Of a stretch of 42,189 nt of DNA, positions 7,056-17,009 are shown one piece after another. Numbering within the stretch: position 1 is the first letter of the stretch; every line of letters starts with the position of its first letter. The stretch is from a virus, in the IMG/VR virus record IMGVR_UViG_3300020421_000047, positions 1 to 42,189 of that record, one strand, 5' to 3'. The notes under the pieces are model-generated. The model saw only the letters and a program-made list of their open reading frames with translations, did no database searches and was not told where the DNA came from. The position numbers were made by a program, and so were the translations under genes.

Positions 7056-8585
7056 ATGAACCCAACAGCGTTAATTAGATCAACATCTAGTCTTAATAGA
7101 ATAAGTAGATCTCTTACTGGGTTTTCATCTGGTATTACTAGAGCGAGTTTTCTGGCAAGAAATATTGCTAAGAATATTAATGCTGATAATAGGTTTAAAA
7201 AAAGTGTTATAGAAACTGAGAAAACATTTTTTCGTAAAAGATCAGAGGCTAGGTTAAGAAAAAAAAGAGAGGATAATGTTGAATCTTCTAGTTTAAGTGT
7301 AGGTAATATTTTAAAAAAACAATCTAAAGTTTTGGGAGATACTAGTAAGGGATTTTTTACTAGACTTCTTGACTTTTTGGGATTAACTATATTGGGATGG
7401 ATAATAACAAATATACCAAAGATTATGAAATCAATTACCAATTTGGTAAGTAGAGTAAAGGATCTTTCTACATCTCTTCGTGGTCATATTGATAATGTTA
7501 AATCATTTTTAGGTGCTATGGGGGAAAAATTAATTGAGATAAGAGATAGATTTGATCCTTTTGATTTTGAAGAATCTATTACTAAAGGTGAAAAAGAATT
7601 TAAAATTATTAATCAAAATATTGCTTCAGTAAACAGTGATTTTGTTTCAGCAATTAACAGCTATGCTGATACTTCAGATTTAGCAGAAATTGTTGCTCAG
7701 AATTTAAATTTACCTACTGAGGAAGATATAGATGAAGATCAAGATCAAGATCAAGATCAAGATGTAGATCAAGATAAAGATGAAACTGAAGGCATCACAA
7801 CAATGGCTACTGGTGGTCTTCTTAAAAAGGGAGAAACTGCTATAGTTGGTGATGATCCTACTGGTGAAGGAAAGGAATCTAGAGAATTAATTGTTGCAGA
7901 CAAAGATTTGCAAGTTATTCCAAATAATGTTTTGGGTTCTTTGGAGTCTATAGCTAGTAATATTTCTGGTGAGAAGACTAAAGAGGCATTACTTTCTAAT
8001 CAAGATGAACTCAAAAAAGTGAAAAAAATAATTTCCCAACAGGAAAGAAGCATTAAAGATGCATTAGGCAATTTAAAAATAGGTGAAGAATATAATATTA
8101 ATAATCCACCCAGTAAAGATGATTATCCACGAACTGTTTCTGGACGTAGACAATTTACAAAGGATTTTAAACAATGGATTAAAGATAATCCATTAGGAAC
8201 AAAGTTTGGTCAAAAAGTGGAACCAAGTAATACTATAAGTGAATTAACACCTGCAATATCCAGTTTAATGGAGCAGTTGAAGAATACTGGAGAAGAGATA
8301 AAACCTCAATTGAAAGATGCTCATGATCAGATAAAAGAGGTTATTGATACTCCAGAAGTTCAAGATAAAATTCAATCCATAAAAACTAAAATGAAGGGTG
8401 TTGTTGAAGAAATAACACCAGAAAGAAAGGGGCAAATTATTACTATCCCAATAGGGAGTAATTCTTCAGACCAATTTACTGCTATTCCTGTGAAACAAGA
8501 ATCTCATAGCGGGGGTAGATCTAAACAGTTAAATACAAATGAATATTATAAACACCTTACAGCTTTAGTAACAGCATATACTTAA
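7056..8585 (+). CDS. Tape-measure-like tail protein 2
   Basis: A 509-residue protein with the same plan as its upstream neighbour: a basic helical start (RFKKSVIETEKTFFRKRSEARLRKKRED), a hydrophobic helix at ~105-125 (FLGLTILGWIITNIPKIM), an acidic DQ-repeat linker at ~225-245, further helices, and a short hydrophobic end (YYKHLTALVTAYT) similar in character to the partner's. A TTMATGGLLKKGETAIVGD segment resembles the 'AxGG...GExG' hinge common in tail tape measures. This suggests a divided tape measure or a hub/tape-measure pair. Its stop directly abuts the ATG of the gp27-like gene. Confidence 0.65.
   Translation: MNPTALIRSTSSLNRISRSLTGFSSGITRASFLARNIAKNINADNRFKKSVIETEKTFFRKRSEARLRKKREDNVESSSLSVGNILKKQSKVLGDTSKGFFTRLLDFLGLTILGWIITNIPKIMKSITNLVSRVKDLSTSLRGHIDNVKSFLGAMGEKLIEIRDRFDPFDFEESITKGEKEFKIINQNIASVNSDFVSAINSYADTSDLAEIVAQNLNLPTEEDIDEDQDQDQDQDVDQDKDETEGITTMATGGLLKKGETAIVGDDPTGEGKESRELIVADKDLQVIPNNVLGSLESIASNISGEKTKEALLSNQDELKKVKKIISQQERSIKDALGNLKIGEEYNINNPPSKDDYPRTVSGRRQFTKDFKQWIKDNPLGTKFGQKVEPSNTISELTPAISSLMEQLKNTGEEIKPQLKDAHDQIKEVIDTPEVQDKIQSIKTKMKGVVEEITPERKGQIITIPIGSNSSDQFTAIPVKQESHSGGRSKQLNTNEYYKHLTALVTAYT
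7737..7778 (+). repeat. Hexamer microsatellite (GATCAA)
   Basis: Four perfect GATCAA units (7737-7760) followed by three imperfect ones. They encode an Asp-Gln repeat inside the acidic linker of tape-measure-like protein 2. In-frame slippage would change linker length by two residues at a time. Confidence 0.85.
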
Positions 8586-9854
8586 ATGTCAGCAATAGAT
8601 CCATCATTATACGAAGAAATAGTAATAGAGTCACCAAGTGGTAAATCTGTTGATATCACTCAGGGTGTCGTCATGATTGATTACTATGAGGATTTATTTT
8701 CACCTACAATTACTGCGAAATTGCAAGTAGTTAATATGGGTTATGCCATAGCAGGTGATGATGGAGAATTGCAGACAATTTACAATGGACTTCCTTTGAG
8801 GGGTGGAGAAAAGGTTATTTTGAAGATAAAACCAAACAGTACTAGCAATATAAAATTAGATTTTAACTTTTTTGTTTCAAGTATTAGTAATGTTATAGTG
8901 AAAAATAAAACAGAATCATTTACTTTAAACTTGATTTCACCAACTGCAATAGCAAATGAAACTTCTAGGGTGGGTAAAAAATATCCATCATCTACTAAAA
9001 TATCTGATTCTGTAAAAGATATATTTGATAATTATTTAACTAGTGATAAGGATATACAGTGTGATTTAACTCAAAATGTATATGGTTTTATAGGTAATAT
9101 GAGAAAACCATTTACTGTTTTATTTTGGTTAGCATCAAAATCTGTTCCAGAGGCATCTGAAGCAGGTTCTACTGCTGGATATCTTTTTTATGAAACTAAA
9201 TCAAAATTTGCTTTTAGATCAATTGATAGTCTTATAGATTCAGACTCAGTAGCTGTATATAATTATAATGAGATAATAGAAAGTGGTCCTAGTCAAGATT
9301 TTAAAATACTTAAATATAATACTTCTTTAAATGAAGATGTTTTAGGGAAGCTACAGAGAGGTGCTTATAGTAGTTATCGAATATTTTTTGATCCTTTAAC
9401 CTTTGAATATACAGATCCAACTAAAGGAACATTTACTCAAGAACAGTATAAAGGTAAGTCTTCAAGTTTAGGTAAGGAAGTTTCGTTGCCTAATAATCTT
9501 GGTGAGACTCCAAGTAGATATATTACTGCTATACTGGATAGGGGAACTATGGAAAAAAATGCATCTAAGAAAGAAAATGCAGATCCCTTTATTACACAAT
9601 CTCAAAGTATGATGAGATATAATTCTATATTTTCTCAAACTCTTCGTATGACAATTCCGTTAAATAGTAATCTAGAAGCTGGTAATTTGATTGAGTGTAA
9701 GTTTGCACTTGCAGATGATAATCAGAAGGATATTGCTAAAGAAGATAAAGAGCAAAGTGGTCTATATATGATTAAAGAATTATGCCATCACTTTGATACG
9801 ATGGGATCATATACATCATTAACTCTAATTAAAGATACATTCGGATCTAAGTAA
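8586..9854 (+). CDS. gp27: gp27-like baseplate hub protein
   Basis: A 422-residue protein consistent with T4-type gp27, the trimeric hub ring under the tail tube (391 residues in T4). It opens with a beta-rich tail-hub region (YEEIVIESPSGKSVDITQGV, then MIDYYEDLFSPTITAKLQVV), typical of hub domains. Further motifs are VLFWLASKSVPEAS with GYLFYETKSKF (the membrane-side domain of hub proteins) and a C-terminal RMTIPLNSNLEAGNLIECKF and SGLYMIKELCHHFD segment that recurs in gp27/gpD-like hubs. Its stop overlaps the start of the gp5-like gene by one base, as expected for partners of one hub complex. The family call is based on pattern and context. Confidence 0.72.
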   Translation: MSAIDPSLYEEIVIESPSGKSVDITQGVVMIDYYEDLFSPTITAKLQVVNMGYAIAGDDGELQTIYNGLPLRGGEKVILKIKPNSTSNIKLDFNFFVSSISNVIVKNKTESFTLNLISPTAIANETSRVGKKYPSSTKISDSVKDIFDNYLTSDKDIQCDLTQNVYGFIGNMRKPFTVLFWLASKSVPEASEAGSTAGYLFYETKSKFAFRSIDSLIDSDSVAVYNYNEIIESGPSQDFKILKYNTSLNEDVLGKLQRGAYSSYRIFFDPLTFEYTDPTKGTFTQEQYKGKSSSLGKEVSLPNNLGETPSRYITAILDRGTMEKNASKKENADPFITQSQSMMRYNSIFSQTLRMTIPLNSNLEAGNLIECKFALADDNQKDIAKEDKEQSGLYMIKELCHHFDTMGSYTSLTLIKDTFGSK

Positions 9855-12073
9855 TGCTAGAAGAATCAGTAATAAAAAGTAATTATGTTGGAAGAGATGG
9901 ATTCAGATGGTGGATCGGTCAGATTGCACCTGAGAAATGTCAAGGTGATCAGATAAATCAAACTGGTGATGCATGGGGAAATAGAATTAAAGTAAGGATT
10001 ATGGGTTATCATCCCCAAAATCCAATTGAATTGCCTGATGATGATTTACCTTGGGCTCAGATTTTATTACCATCAACTGCAGGATCTGGTGGTGCTGGTG
10101 TTTTTCATTCGACTAGATTATCACCAGGAGATAGTGTATTTGGTTTCTTTCTTGATGGTGATGATGCACAATTACCTGTAATATTAGGAATATTTGGTAG
10201 ACCTGCAAGTCCAGCTCCACTTGGACCATATACACAACCATTTAAACCATATACTGGATATACATCAGAGAATCCACCAAGTAAATATTTTTTAAATAGG
10301 GAAGTTGGATCTCAAGAAGGTGCTAAATCTACTCCATTACCTCTTGATATACCAGATGATATAGCTAAAAAGGTTAATATAAAAAAACTTAATACTTTAT
10401 TATCTAAGTTTGGTGAAGAAATCGGTGAGTTAAAGTTTGAGCAAGAAAAGATAAAATCTGCTTTTAGTTGTATAGGTAGCATAGCTGATGTACCTGATGC
10501 AGACATAAGCACGATGCAACTTTGCAGCACTCAAATAAAAACTGAGATGCAAAATGCAGCAAAAGATTTGAAAATATTAACCGAATCAATTGATAAAGAG
10601 GCACTTAAAAGTCAAATTGGAGCAGTATTTGGTGGTGTTGATACTGATGAGTTTAAAGCGAAGGCAGAAGAAATTAAAGGTGTAGTAGAGGTTCAAATAA
10701 AGGAAAGAAAGGCAAATATGAAAAAACAAATCACTCTTTTGAGTGGTGGTATAGCTAAAGACGTTTTTTCAAATGTTCAAAATAAACTTGCAGATGCAAC
10801 TAATAAAGGATTGAAAAAAGTATATGATGTAGAGTTTGCAAAAGAATTTGCAAAGACTAAGAGTAGAGCTAAGGCAAAAATAAAAGGTATTTCAGAGCAA
10901 GCATCTTTTATACCAAATCTTAAATCTTTTAATGAAGGTGTCCCTTGTATTTTACAGAACATTTTAGGGGGTCTTGGTGGTGCTATTGATGGTATAATAG
11001 ATCAATTATTTGATAATGTAGCTAATTTTACTGAGTGTATTATGGATCAAGCAATTGCAGGAATAACGAATCAAATAATTGGTAGTATTGTAAAGGGTAT
11101 TGCACCACTTTTAGGTGGTTTAAGTGGACTTTTACCTGGTGGTGGTCTTGATATTGGAGGATTTTTGAGAGGAAAGGCAGAGAATTTACAAGCGATTGCA
11201 AGTATGTTTGAGTGTCAAGATTCTCCAAAATTGGATGGTATAACACAATTGACTGTTGGTGGAGGACCAAAATTCTCAATTGATTCTGTAATAGACAATA
11301 TATTAGCAGTTGCAAATACTGCAGATTCTCTAACGGAAGGAATAATTGATGCTGCTCAAGGATTGAGTATTGCTGGTGGTGGATTGGGTGTCTTTGATTT
11401 TGCAAACCCAAGTGTATCTGTTCCTGGATTTAAGAGTCCTCTTGGAGAGTGTTATTCTGGACCAAAATTAAGTTGTGCTGGAGTGAAACTTAATATCTTT
11501 GGTGGCGGTGGTATAGGTGCAAATGCTAGGGCGATATTTGGTGATGTGATTGGTTCTGGTGTGGAAGCTGTTGGTAGTATTATTGGTATTGATTTAAAGA
11601 GTGGTGGATCTGGATATAATGCAGCACCATATATTGAGATAGTGGATGATTGTGATCAGGGATATGGTGCAACAGCAAGAGCAATAATAGATCCTGATCC
11701 AGAATCACCTACTTATCAAGAAGTAGTTGATATTATTATTCTTACTCCTGGTGAAAATTATCCAATTAAAGATGATCAAAAACCTGTTGTAGTTGATCAT
11801 GTAAATATCCTTAAACCTGGTGAAGATTATGATAAGGATGATACGGTTAAAGATTCTGCAGGTAATGAGTACTCTGTAGTTGTTGATGACTTTGGTAGAA
11901 TTGTTAATGTAACCATACCACCTTCTTCATCAGTAAATGTAGCAGAAATAATAGATTTCCCTGAACTTACAGTACAGACTAAAACTGGTTTTGGTGCAAT
12001 ATTAAGAGCACAGTTGAAACCAAGACCTGAATATCAGGGTGAAGTTAAGCAAGTTATCGACTGTATTGGTTGA
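9854..12073 (+). CDS. gp5: gp5-like hub protein with OB fold, no lysozyme domain
   Basis: A 739-residue hub protein. Residues ~15-115 look like the gp5/VgrG OB fold: RWWIGQIAP, GNRIKVRIMGYHPQ, LPDDDLPWAQILLPS and LSPGDSVFGFFLDGDDAQLPVILGIFGRP. A helical, coiled-coil-like stretch (~170-330) follows, then Gly-rich hydrophobic segments (~365-470) with regular Cys residues. The end (~540-739) holds beta repeats of the GGSGYNAAPYIEIVDDC and GYGATARAI type. T4 gp5 has a lysozyme after the OB fold, but no such catalytic pattern is visible. The next gene may supply the spike. Late promoter and 28-base gap follow. Confidence 0.75.
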   Translation: MLEESVIKSNYVGRDGFRWWIGQIAPEKCQGDQINQTGDAWGNRIKVRIMGYHPQNPIELPDDDLPWAQILLPSTAGSGGAGVFHSTRLSPGDSVFGFFLDGDDAQLPVILGIFGRPASPAPLGPYTQPFKPYTGYTSENPPSKYFLNREVGSQEGAKSTPLPLDIPDDIAKKVNIKKLNTLLSKFGEEIGELKFEQEKIKSAFSCIGSIADVPDADISTMQLCSTQIKTEMQNAAKDLKILTESIDKEALKSQIGAVFGGVDTDEFKAKAEEIKGVVEVQIKERKANMKKQITLLSGGIAKDVFSNVQNKLADATNKGLKKVYDVEFAKEFAKTKSRAKAKIKGISEQASFIPNLKSFNEGVPCILQNILGGLGGAIDGIIDQLFDNVANFTECIMDQAIAGITNQIIGSIVKGIAPLLGGLSGLLPGGGLDIGGFLRGKAENLQAIASMFECQDSPKLDGITQLTVGGGPKFSIDSVIDNILAVANTADSLTEGIIDAAQGLSIAGGGLGVFDFANPSVSVPGFKSPLGECYSGPKLSCAGVKLNIFGGGGIGANARAIFGDVIGSGVEAVGSIIGIDLKSGGSGYNAAPYIEIVDDCDQGYGATARAIIDPDPESPTYQEVVDIIILTPGENYPIKDDQKPVVVDHVNILKPGEDYDKDDTVKDSAGNEYSVVVDDFGRIVNVTIPPSSSVNVAEIIDFPELTVQTKTGFGAILRAQLKPRPEYQGEVKQVIDCIG

Positions 12074-12081
12074 AATAAATA
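12074..12081 (+). promoter_or_regulatory. Late promoter octamer before the spike-like gene
   Basis: AATAAATA ending 20 bases before the ATG of the 177-residue gene, in a 28-base intergenic gap, with a purine-rich AAGGTAAGG just downstream that can serve as ribosome-binding site. Confidence 0.55.
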
Positions 12082-12101
12082 GAAAGGTAAGGTATTAGAA
12101 T

Positions 12102-12635
12102 ATGACAAAACAACCAAGTTGGCAAAAAAGACAGGTTGATTCTTTTGGTGATTTTAAGATTGAATATGGAAATCCTTCAAGTCATTTAGGTGGACCTGCT
12201 GTTTTCAGTATGGTTGGTAATGGTGCTGGTGGAACTGCTAAACTTGGATTGAGAGAAAGTGGAACTTTTGATATTATGGTCGATCAGACTGTAAAGATTA
12301 CTGGTGCTGCTAATAATCAGAGACCTGATGGATATAATGGTGTTGAAATTGTCTCAATGGAAGGTGGAGTTGCTATTACTTGCCAGAAAGGAACTCTTAA
12401 ATTAATTGCTGCAAATATAGAACTTGTTTCTGGTAGTGACATACAATTTAAAGCAACTGGGAAAATTACTAACGATGCTGATCATGTTCATTTTTTCGTA
12501 AAAGATTTAGATGTAGATCCTGGTAAGAGATTTATGGGTAACACTAAAAAAGGTGATATTGTTGTTAGAGATGCTGGATTCTTGCACAAATGTTATAAGG
12601 GTACAGATGTAAAAGATCATAGAAGAGCTAACTAA
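12102..12635 (+). CDS. Beta-rich virion protein, possible gp5-type spike tip
   Basis: A 177-residue protein with alternating short strands: AKLGLRESGTFDIMVDQTVKITGA, then GVEIVSMEGGVAITCQKG, TLKLIAANIELVSGSDIQFKATGKI. This regular pattern of ~8-residue strands is like the triple-stranded beta-helix that forms the C-terminal needle of gp5/VgrG spikes. The C-terminal part contains Asp/His residues (DADHVHFFVKDLD; RDAGFLHKCYKGTDVKDH). Since the gp5-like protein upstream has no obvious needle of its own, this separate subunit could cap the hub; that is inference. It overlaps the following fibre gene by one base (TAATG). Confidence 0.6.
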   Translation: MTKQPSWQKRQVDSFGDFKIEYGNPSSHLGGPAVFSMVGNGAGGTAKLGLRESGTFDIMVDQTVKITGAANNQRPDGYNGVEIVSMEGGVAITCQKGTLKLIAANIELVSGSDIQFKATGKITNDADHVHFFVKDLDVDPGKRFMGNTKKGDIVVRDAGFLHKCYKGTDVKDHRRAN

Positions 12636-15600
12636 TGACCGAAGAAACAAATTTTTCAGGAATAAATGATGGTGATAATTTCGGTGTCAGTAATGTTGCC
12701 GAATTTTATAATGACGTTCATGTTTATGGAAAATTATATGCTGATTTAGTTGGTGGGTTAAGTGGAGATGGTAGTCAAGGATTAACTGTAGAAAGTTTAA
12801 TTGTTAATAATAATGCTGTTTTTAATAGTGATGTATCCATAAAAGGTCTTCTTGATACAGATTATCTTACAGTTTTTCAGAGATTAGATGTTGGTGCTGG
12901 TGGAACAGTTTTTACTGCTATATCTACTACTAATGGAAGGAATGGTCAGGGACAAACAGGAGGAAGGGTTGGTATAGGTAGTACACAACCAGATGCTTTA
13001 TTTCAAGTTGGAGAGAAACTTACTTCTCTTATTGTTACTGATAGTGGTAATGTTGGCTTGGGTTCTACGACACCTGGAGCACGTTTCCAAGTTGGTTCTG
13101 AATGTTTAATTGTTAATACTGATCCTTGTTCAGTTGGAATAGGAACAACTTTACCTGCACAAAAATTCCAAGTTAAATCTGGTACACAAGGTGCAGTTAT
13201 AAGTGATGCTGGACAAGTTGGTGTAAGAACCTCTATGTTCGAGGGGACAGAAGTCTTTAAAGTAAATTCAAAAGATAATTCATTTGTTATTACTGATACT
13301 GGTAATGTTGGTATTGGTAGTTTAGATCCTACTGCAGTTCCTGGTTATAATCCAAGTCAAGATGGTATAATAAAATTAAATGTAGAGGGATCAGTTAAGA
13401 TTGATCGAAATATAATTGACTCTGCAGATTCTCCAGGTGTAAATGGATATTATTTGAATAGAGATGGGAATGGTATCCGTTGGGTACAAGCATCTCCAAT
13501 CTCCTTAGATGGAATGTATGTTCAGGATGAAGGTGCTGACTTACCTGTAAATGGAACAGCACAATTATTCCAGTGGTTGAATTTTGTACAATTAGATAGT
13601 CAGGGTCTTGGAGTAGATACTTTACTTCCAATACCAGATCCAGCAAACCCAACTGCTATTGCAAAGATTCAAACACAGGATCTATGGGGTCATACTACTA
13701 GTGCTAATGATTCTCCAATCTATAGGATGACTAAGGTTGGTATTAAAAATAATAGTCCTAGCACAGAATTAGATGTAACTGGGGAAGTTCATGTAACTGG
13801 TAATGTTGATTTTGATTCTCAATTAAATGTTGATGGTGAAACATTCTTAAATGCTGCTTTAGATGTTGATGGTCTTACTACCTTTAATAATACTACTGAT
13901 GCAACATCAACTACAAGTGCATCTGTTCAATTGGATGGTGGTCTAGGAATAGTAAAACAAATTTATATTGGTGGAATTGCAAGAGTACAGGATTCAACTG
14001 ATTCTTCAAGTTGTACAACTGGTGCTTTAACGGTTGCTGGTGGTGTAGGTATTTCTAAGAATTTAAATATTTGTGGTGAACAAAAGATTACTTCAGCAAC
14101 AGAATCTACAAACTGTACTACAGGTGCTCTAGTAGTTACTGGTGGTGTAGGTATTTCTAAGAATTTAAATATTTGTGGTGATGTAGATATTTACGGTACA
14201 ACACAGTCAGTAGATAATAATAGTGGTGCTTTAGTTGTTGAAGGTGGTGTAGGAATTGAGAAGAATTTAAATGTAGGACAGAATACAAAACTAACGGGTA
14301 CTTTAGAGTTAGAAAGTAAAATAATTGATAAGTTTAATAATAATGGTGTTGGTATCTGTAAGACAGATTATAGATTATCTTCTTTTGATGTATCTGGTGT
14401 TGGTGCTGGTGTATCTTGGAGACCACCTGGCGTTCAAACTAAGAAGACTATATGGGTTACTAAGAATGGATGTGATACTAATAGTGGATTATTAGAAGGT
14501 GATGCAAAATATACTATAGCTGCTGCAGCAGGAGTAGCACAAATGGGCGATACGATTAAAGTTCGTTCTGGTGTTTATTATGAGAACAACCCAATTGGAT
14601 TAAGAACTGATGTTGCAATTTCAGGTGAAGATTTGAGATTAGTTACTCTAGTGCCTGAGAACACAAATAAGGATTTCTTCCACGTTAGAAATGGTTGTTT
14701 AGTTGAGAATGTTAGTTTCAAAGGATCTGCTGGAACAGAAACACTTCATCATGGTTTAGCTGCAGTTGCCTTCCCACCTACCGATGCTGCTGATCAAGCA
14801 GTTACAGGATATATTGAACTTGGTCCATCTAACGAAGGTCCTAGAGGAAGATATCAAAGTCCTTATGTTAGAAACTGTACTAACTTTATGACTGGTAGTA
14901 TTGGAATGAGGATTGATGGAAACCACGTAGGTGCTGCTTATACTGGAACGAATAATCTAGGACAGGATCTAAAGAGTATGGTTTGTGATGCCTTCACTCA
15001 ATATAATGAAGCAGGTATTGGTGTTTCAATTACTAACAAAGGATATGCTCAGTTAGTTTCTATCTTTACTATTGGTTGTGAGAAAGCAATCTATTGTGAT
15101 AGTGGTGGACAGTGTGATCTTACAAACTCTAACTCATCATTCGGTAAGTTTGGATTAGTTGCTGATGGTACTAGTGGCGTTGAGTTTGATGGAACTTTAG
15201 ACACTAAGATGGAAGCTGAGGCTGATAAGATTGTTGTTACAAATTGCCAAGATCAAAGCAATAATAATAGAACTCCTTTTGATGGTCAGGGTGCATACTT
15301 CCATTTGGATATGGCTGATTACCCAGATACAATCTCAACTGCATCTATAACTGCACCGATGCAAACTATTAGATCTATTGTAGTTGCTAATGGTGGTAAT
15401 CCTGGTGATTATTCTGCATCTGCACCTCCTCTTGTTACTGCTACTCTTCCACAAGGACCAGAAGCGATTATTGCTGAGTTCTCACCAAACGTAAGTGCTG
15501 CTGGAACGATCACTTCTGTTGATGTTATTGCTAGTGGTAGAAACTTCTTACCTACACAGAATATTGTAATGAGTATATCTGGTAGTGGTAATGCTCAGTT

Positions 15601-16015
15601 GACAGCAGATATGGATCCGATTCTATATACTGTGGATGAGGCAACCGAAGTTACTAATAGTGGTGGAACCACAGTAACCTTTAATGAATTTATTCCTTAT
15701 GAAGTAAAATCTACTGCAAAGGTTGAATTTGTACGGTTAAGTCGGATTATAACCAGTTCACATTCATTTGAATATGTGGGTTCGGGTCAGGATATAAATA
15801 CAGCTAACCCATTCCAGGCTGGAAAACCAATACCAGAAAATGAAGTTGTTGCCATTAACGGTGGTCAAGTTCCTTTCACAAGTACGGATCAAAAAGGTAA
15901 TTTTAGAATTGGTGATGGATTGACTATTGATCAAACAACGTCTACAATACGGGGTAGAGATTTCAATAGAGCAATACAAGCACAATTAACACCACTTATA
16001 TTAGCGTTAAGATAA
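12635..16015 (+). CDS. Large tail-fibre protein with beta-repeat shaft
   Basis: A 1126-residue virion protein. Residues ~100-235 carry repeats of a VGIGST-x-P-xx-FQV type seen in trimeric fibre shafts and endosialidase-like fibres. Residues ~435-550 hold three 34-residue repeats (TGAL-V-x-GGVGI-x-KNLN). From ~600 a right-handed beta-helix is likely: TIWVTKNGCDTNSGLLEG, then GDTIKVRSGVYYENNPI and VENVSFKGSAG. The last ~150 residues (HSFEYVGSGQDINT, then NGGQVPFTSTDQKGNFRIGDGL) are shared with the 1897-residue protein downstream, so the two are paralogues in part. Role: distal baseplate or fibre structure; exact partner unknown. Two bases separate it from the next gene. Confidence 0.72.
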   Translation: MTEETNFSGINDGDNFGVSNVAEFYNDVHVYGKLYADLVGGLSGDGSQGLTVESLIVNNNAVFNSDVSIKGLLDTDYLTVFQRLDVGAGGTVFTAISTTNGRNGQGQTGGRVGIGSTQPDALFQVGEKLTSLIVTDSGNVGLGSTTPGARFQVGSECLIVNTDPCSVGIGTTLPAQKFQVKSGTQGAVISDAGQVGVRTSMFEGTEVFKVNSKDNSFVITDTGNVGIGSLDPTAVPGYNPSQDGIIKLNVEGSVKIDRNIIDSADSPGVNGYYLNRDGNGIRWVQASPISLDGMYVQDEGADLPVNGTAQLFQWLNFVQLDSQGLGVDTLLPIPDPANPTAIAKIQTQDLWGHTTSANDSPIYRMTKVGIKNNSPSTELDVTGEVHVTGNVDFDSQLNVDGETFLNAALDVDGLTTFNNTTDATSTTSASVQLDGGLGIVKQIYIGGIARVQDSTDSSSCTTGALTVAGGVGISKNLNICGEQKITSATESTNCTTGALVVTGGVGISKNLNICGDVDIYGTTQSVDNNSGALVVEGGVGIEKNLNVGQNTKLTGTLELESKIIDKFNNNGVGICKTDYRLSSFDVSGVGAGVSWRPPGVQTKKTIWVTKNGCDTNSGLLEGDAKYTIAAAAGVAQMGDTIKVRSGVYYENNPIGLRTDVAISGEDLRLVTLVPENTNKDFFHVRNGCLVENVSFKGSAGTETLHHGLAAVAFPPTDAADQAVTGYIELGPSNEGPRGRYQSPYVRNCTNFMTGSIGMRIDGNHVGAAYTGTNNLGQDLKSMVCDAFTQYNEAGIGVSITNKGYAQLVSIFTIGCEKAIYCDSGGQCDLTNSNSSFGKFGLVADGTSGVEFDGTLDTKMEAEADKIVVTNCQDQSNNNRTPFDGQGAYFHLDMADYPDTISTASITAPMQTIRSIVVANGGNPGDYSASAPPLVTATLPQGPEAIIAEFSPNVSAAGTITSVDVIASGRNFLPTQNIVMSISGSGNAQLTADMDPILYTVDEATEVTNSGGTTVTFNEFIPYEVKSTAKVEFVRLSRIITSSHSFEYVGSGQDINTANPFQAGKPIPENEVVAINGGQVPFTSTDQKGNFRIGDGLTIDQTTSTIRGRDFNRAIQAQLTPLILALR
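14037..14181 (+). repeat. Two identical 43-base direct repeats, 102-base period
   Basis: The 43-base stretch at 14037-14079 recurs exactly at 14139-14181, with a third, diverged copy 102 bases further on (around 14241-14280). They encode the 34-residue GGVGI-x-KNLN repeats of the fibre protein and could support homologous expansion or contraction in frame. Confidence 0.85.
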
Positions 16016-16016
16016 T

Positions 16017-17009
16017 ATGGCAATAGCACCAGTAAATAAGTTTATTAATATTGCCGTTCCTGTTGCACCAGGCGTACAGAAACTTTATGAAGTTCCTACA
16101 GGAACTTCTGCTCTATTATTGTATGCACAAGTATCTAATGTTGCTGTTGGAACCACTTATCCTACAGCAACATTTTGGCAAAGAAGAACTCAGAGAAGTA
16201 CTGGTAGTGAAAGAGATGTAAGAATTATAAAGGAAGCAGAGATACCACCACAGGACGCATTAATAATGGTGGATGGTAGAATTGTATTGGAAAAAACTCC
16301 TATTGTAGTTGATAGTTTATACATTCGTGGAGCTCAGCAAGGTGTTGGTATTATTACTGATGTTCAATATGATGAACCATCAGGAATTGCTACAGTTCAA
16401 ACTCAGATAAAGCACGGATTTAATGCTGGTGATCAGATTAGTATGGGTGGAATGTATTTCACTTGCCCAAGTTATTCTGGTATAACAACTAATATTTTCC
16501 CAGATCCTCAGAGATCTTATACTGTGGATACCGTTGATGGTAATGTTGGAACATCTAAGACATTTTCAATTGATATTGGTGGTGCTAGTGGAAATGAACA
16601 CGTTTATAGTACAGCAATTCATAGATTTGTTAGAGCAGTTCCTCAGTGTATAGAGGTAGTTTCTAGTTCAAGTGTAGCAGTAGGAACAAAGTTTAGTGTA
16701 AGTACTGCAACTTATACTGGATCAACTGGAGAAATAACTTTAAATATTGGAAATAATGGTTTATTAAATGGAGATACAATTAAGATTGCAGATAATTCTA
16801 TAATAATGACTTGTACTATGGATAATCATTATAGTGAACATTCTTATCCTAGAGCAACAGATCCAGCATCTAATACTGCATTAACTCTTGCTGTTGCTGT
16901 TGCAAATGAATCAGTTCGAGTAAATGTTGGTAAGTCTTATTCTGGTGGATACGTTGCTCCATTAGAAATGGAACTAATAGCAAGTATCCTAGAGAATAGT
17001 AATGTCTAA
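16017..17009 (+). CDS. Virion structural protein, fibre cluster
   Basis: A 330-residue, mainly beta protein starting [19 protein letters not shown]. It has no transmembrane segment or enzyme motif. Visible features are an N-terminal region with a [21 protein letters not shown] segment and a [19 protein letters not shown] block, a [13 protein letters not shown] loop, and a C-terminal segment ([17 protein letters not shown], with [13 protein letters not shown] at the end). Proteins of this size recur in the fibre clusters of cyanomyoviruses as structural subunits, but no specific role is recognised. The stop overlaps the start of the collagen-like gene by eight bases, suggesting coupled synthesis, perhaps as its baseplate connector. 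Confidence 0.6.
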   Translation: MAIAPVNKFINIAVPVAPGVQKLYEVPTGTSALLLYAQVSNVAVGTTYPTATFWQRRTQRSTGSERDVRIIKEAEIPPQDALIMVDGRIVLEKTPIVVDSLYIRGAQQGVGIITDVQYDEPSGIATVQTQIKHGFNAGDQISMGGMYFTCPSYSGITTNIFPDPQRSYTVDTVDGNVGTSKTFSIDIGGASGNEHVYSTAIHRFVRAVPQCIEVVSSSSVAVGTKFSVSTATYTGSTGEITLNIGNNGLLNGDTIKIADNSIIMTCTMDNHYSEHSYPRATDPASNTALTLAVAVANESVRVNVGKSYSGGYVAPLEMELIASILENSNV

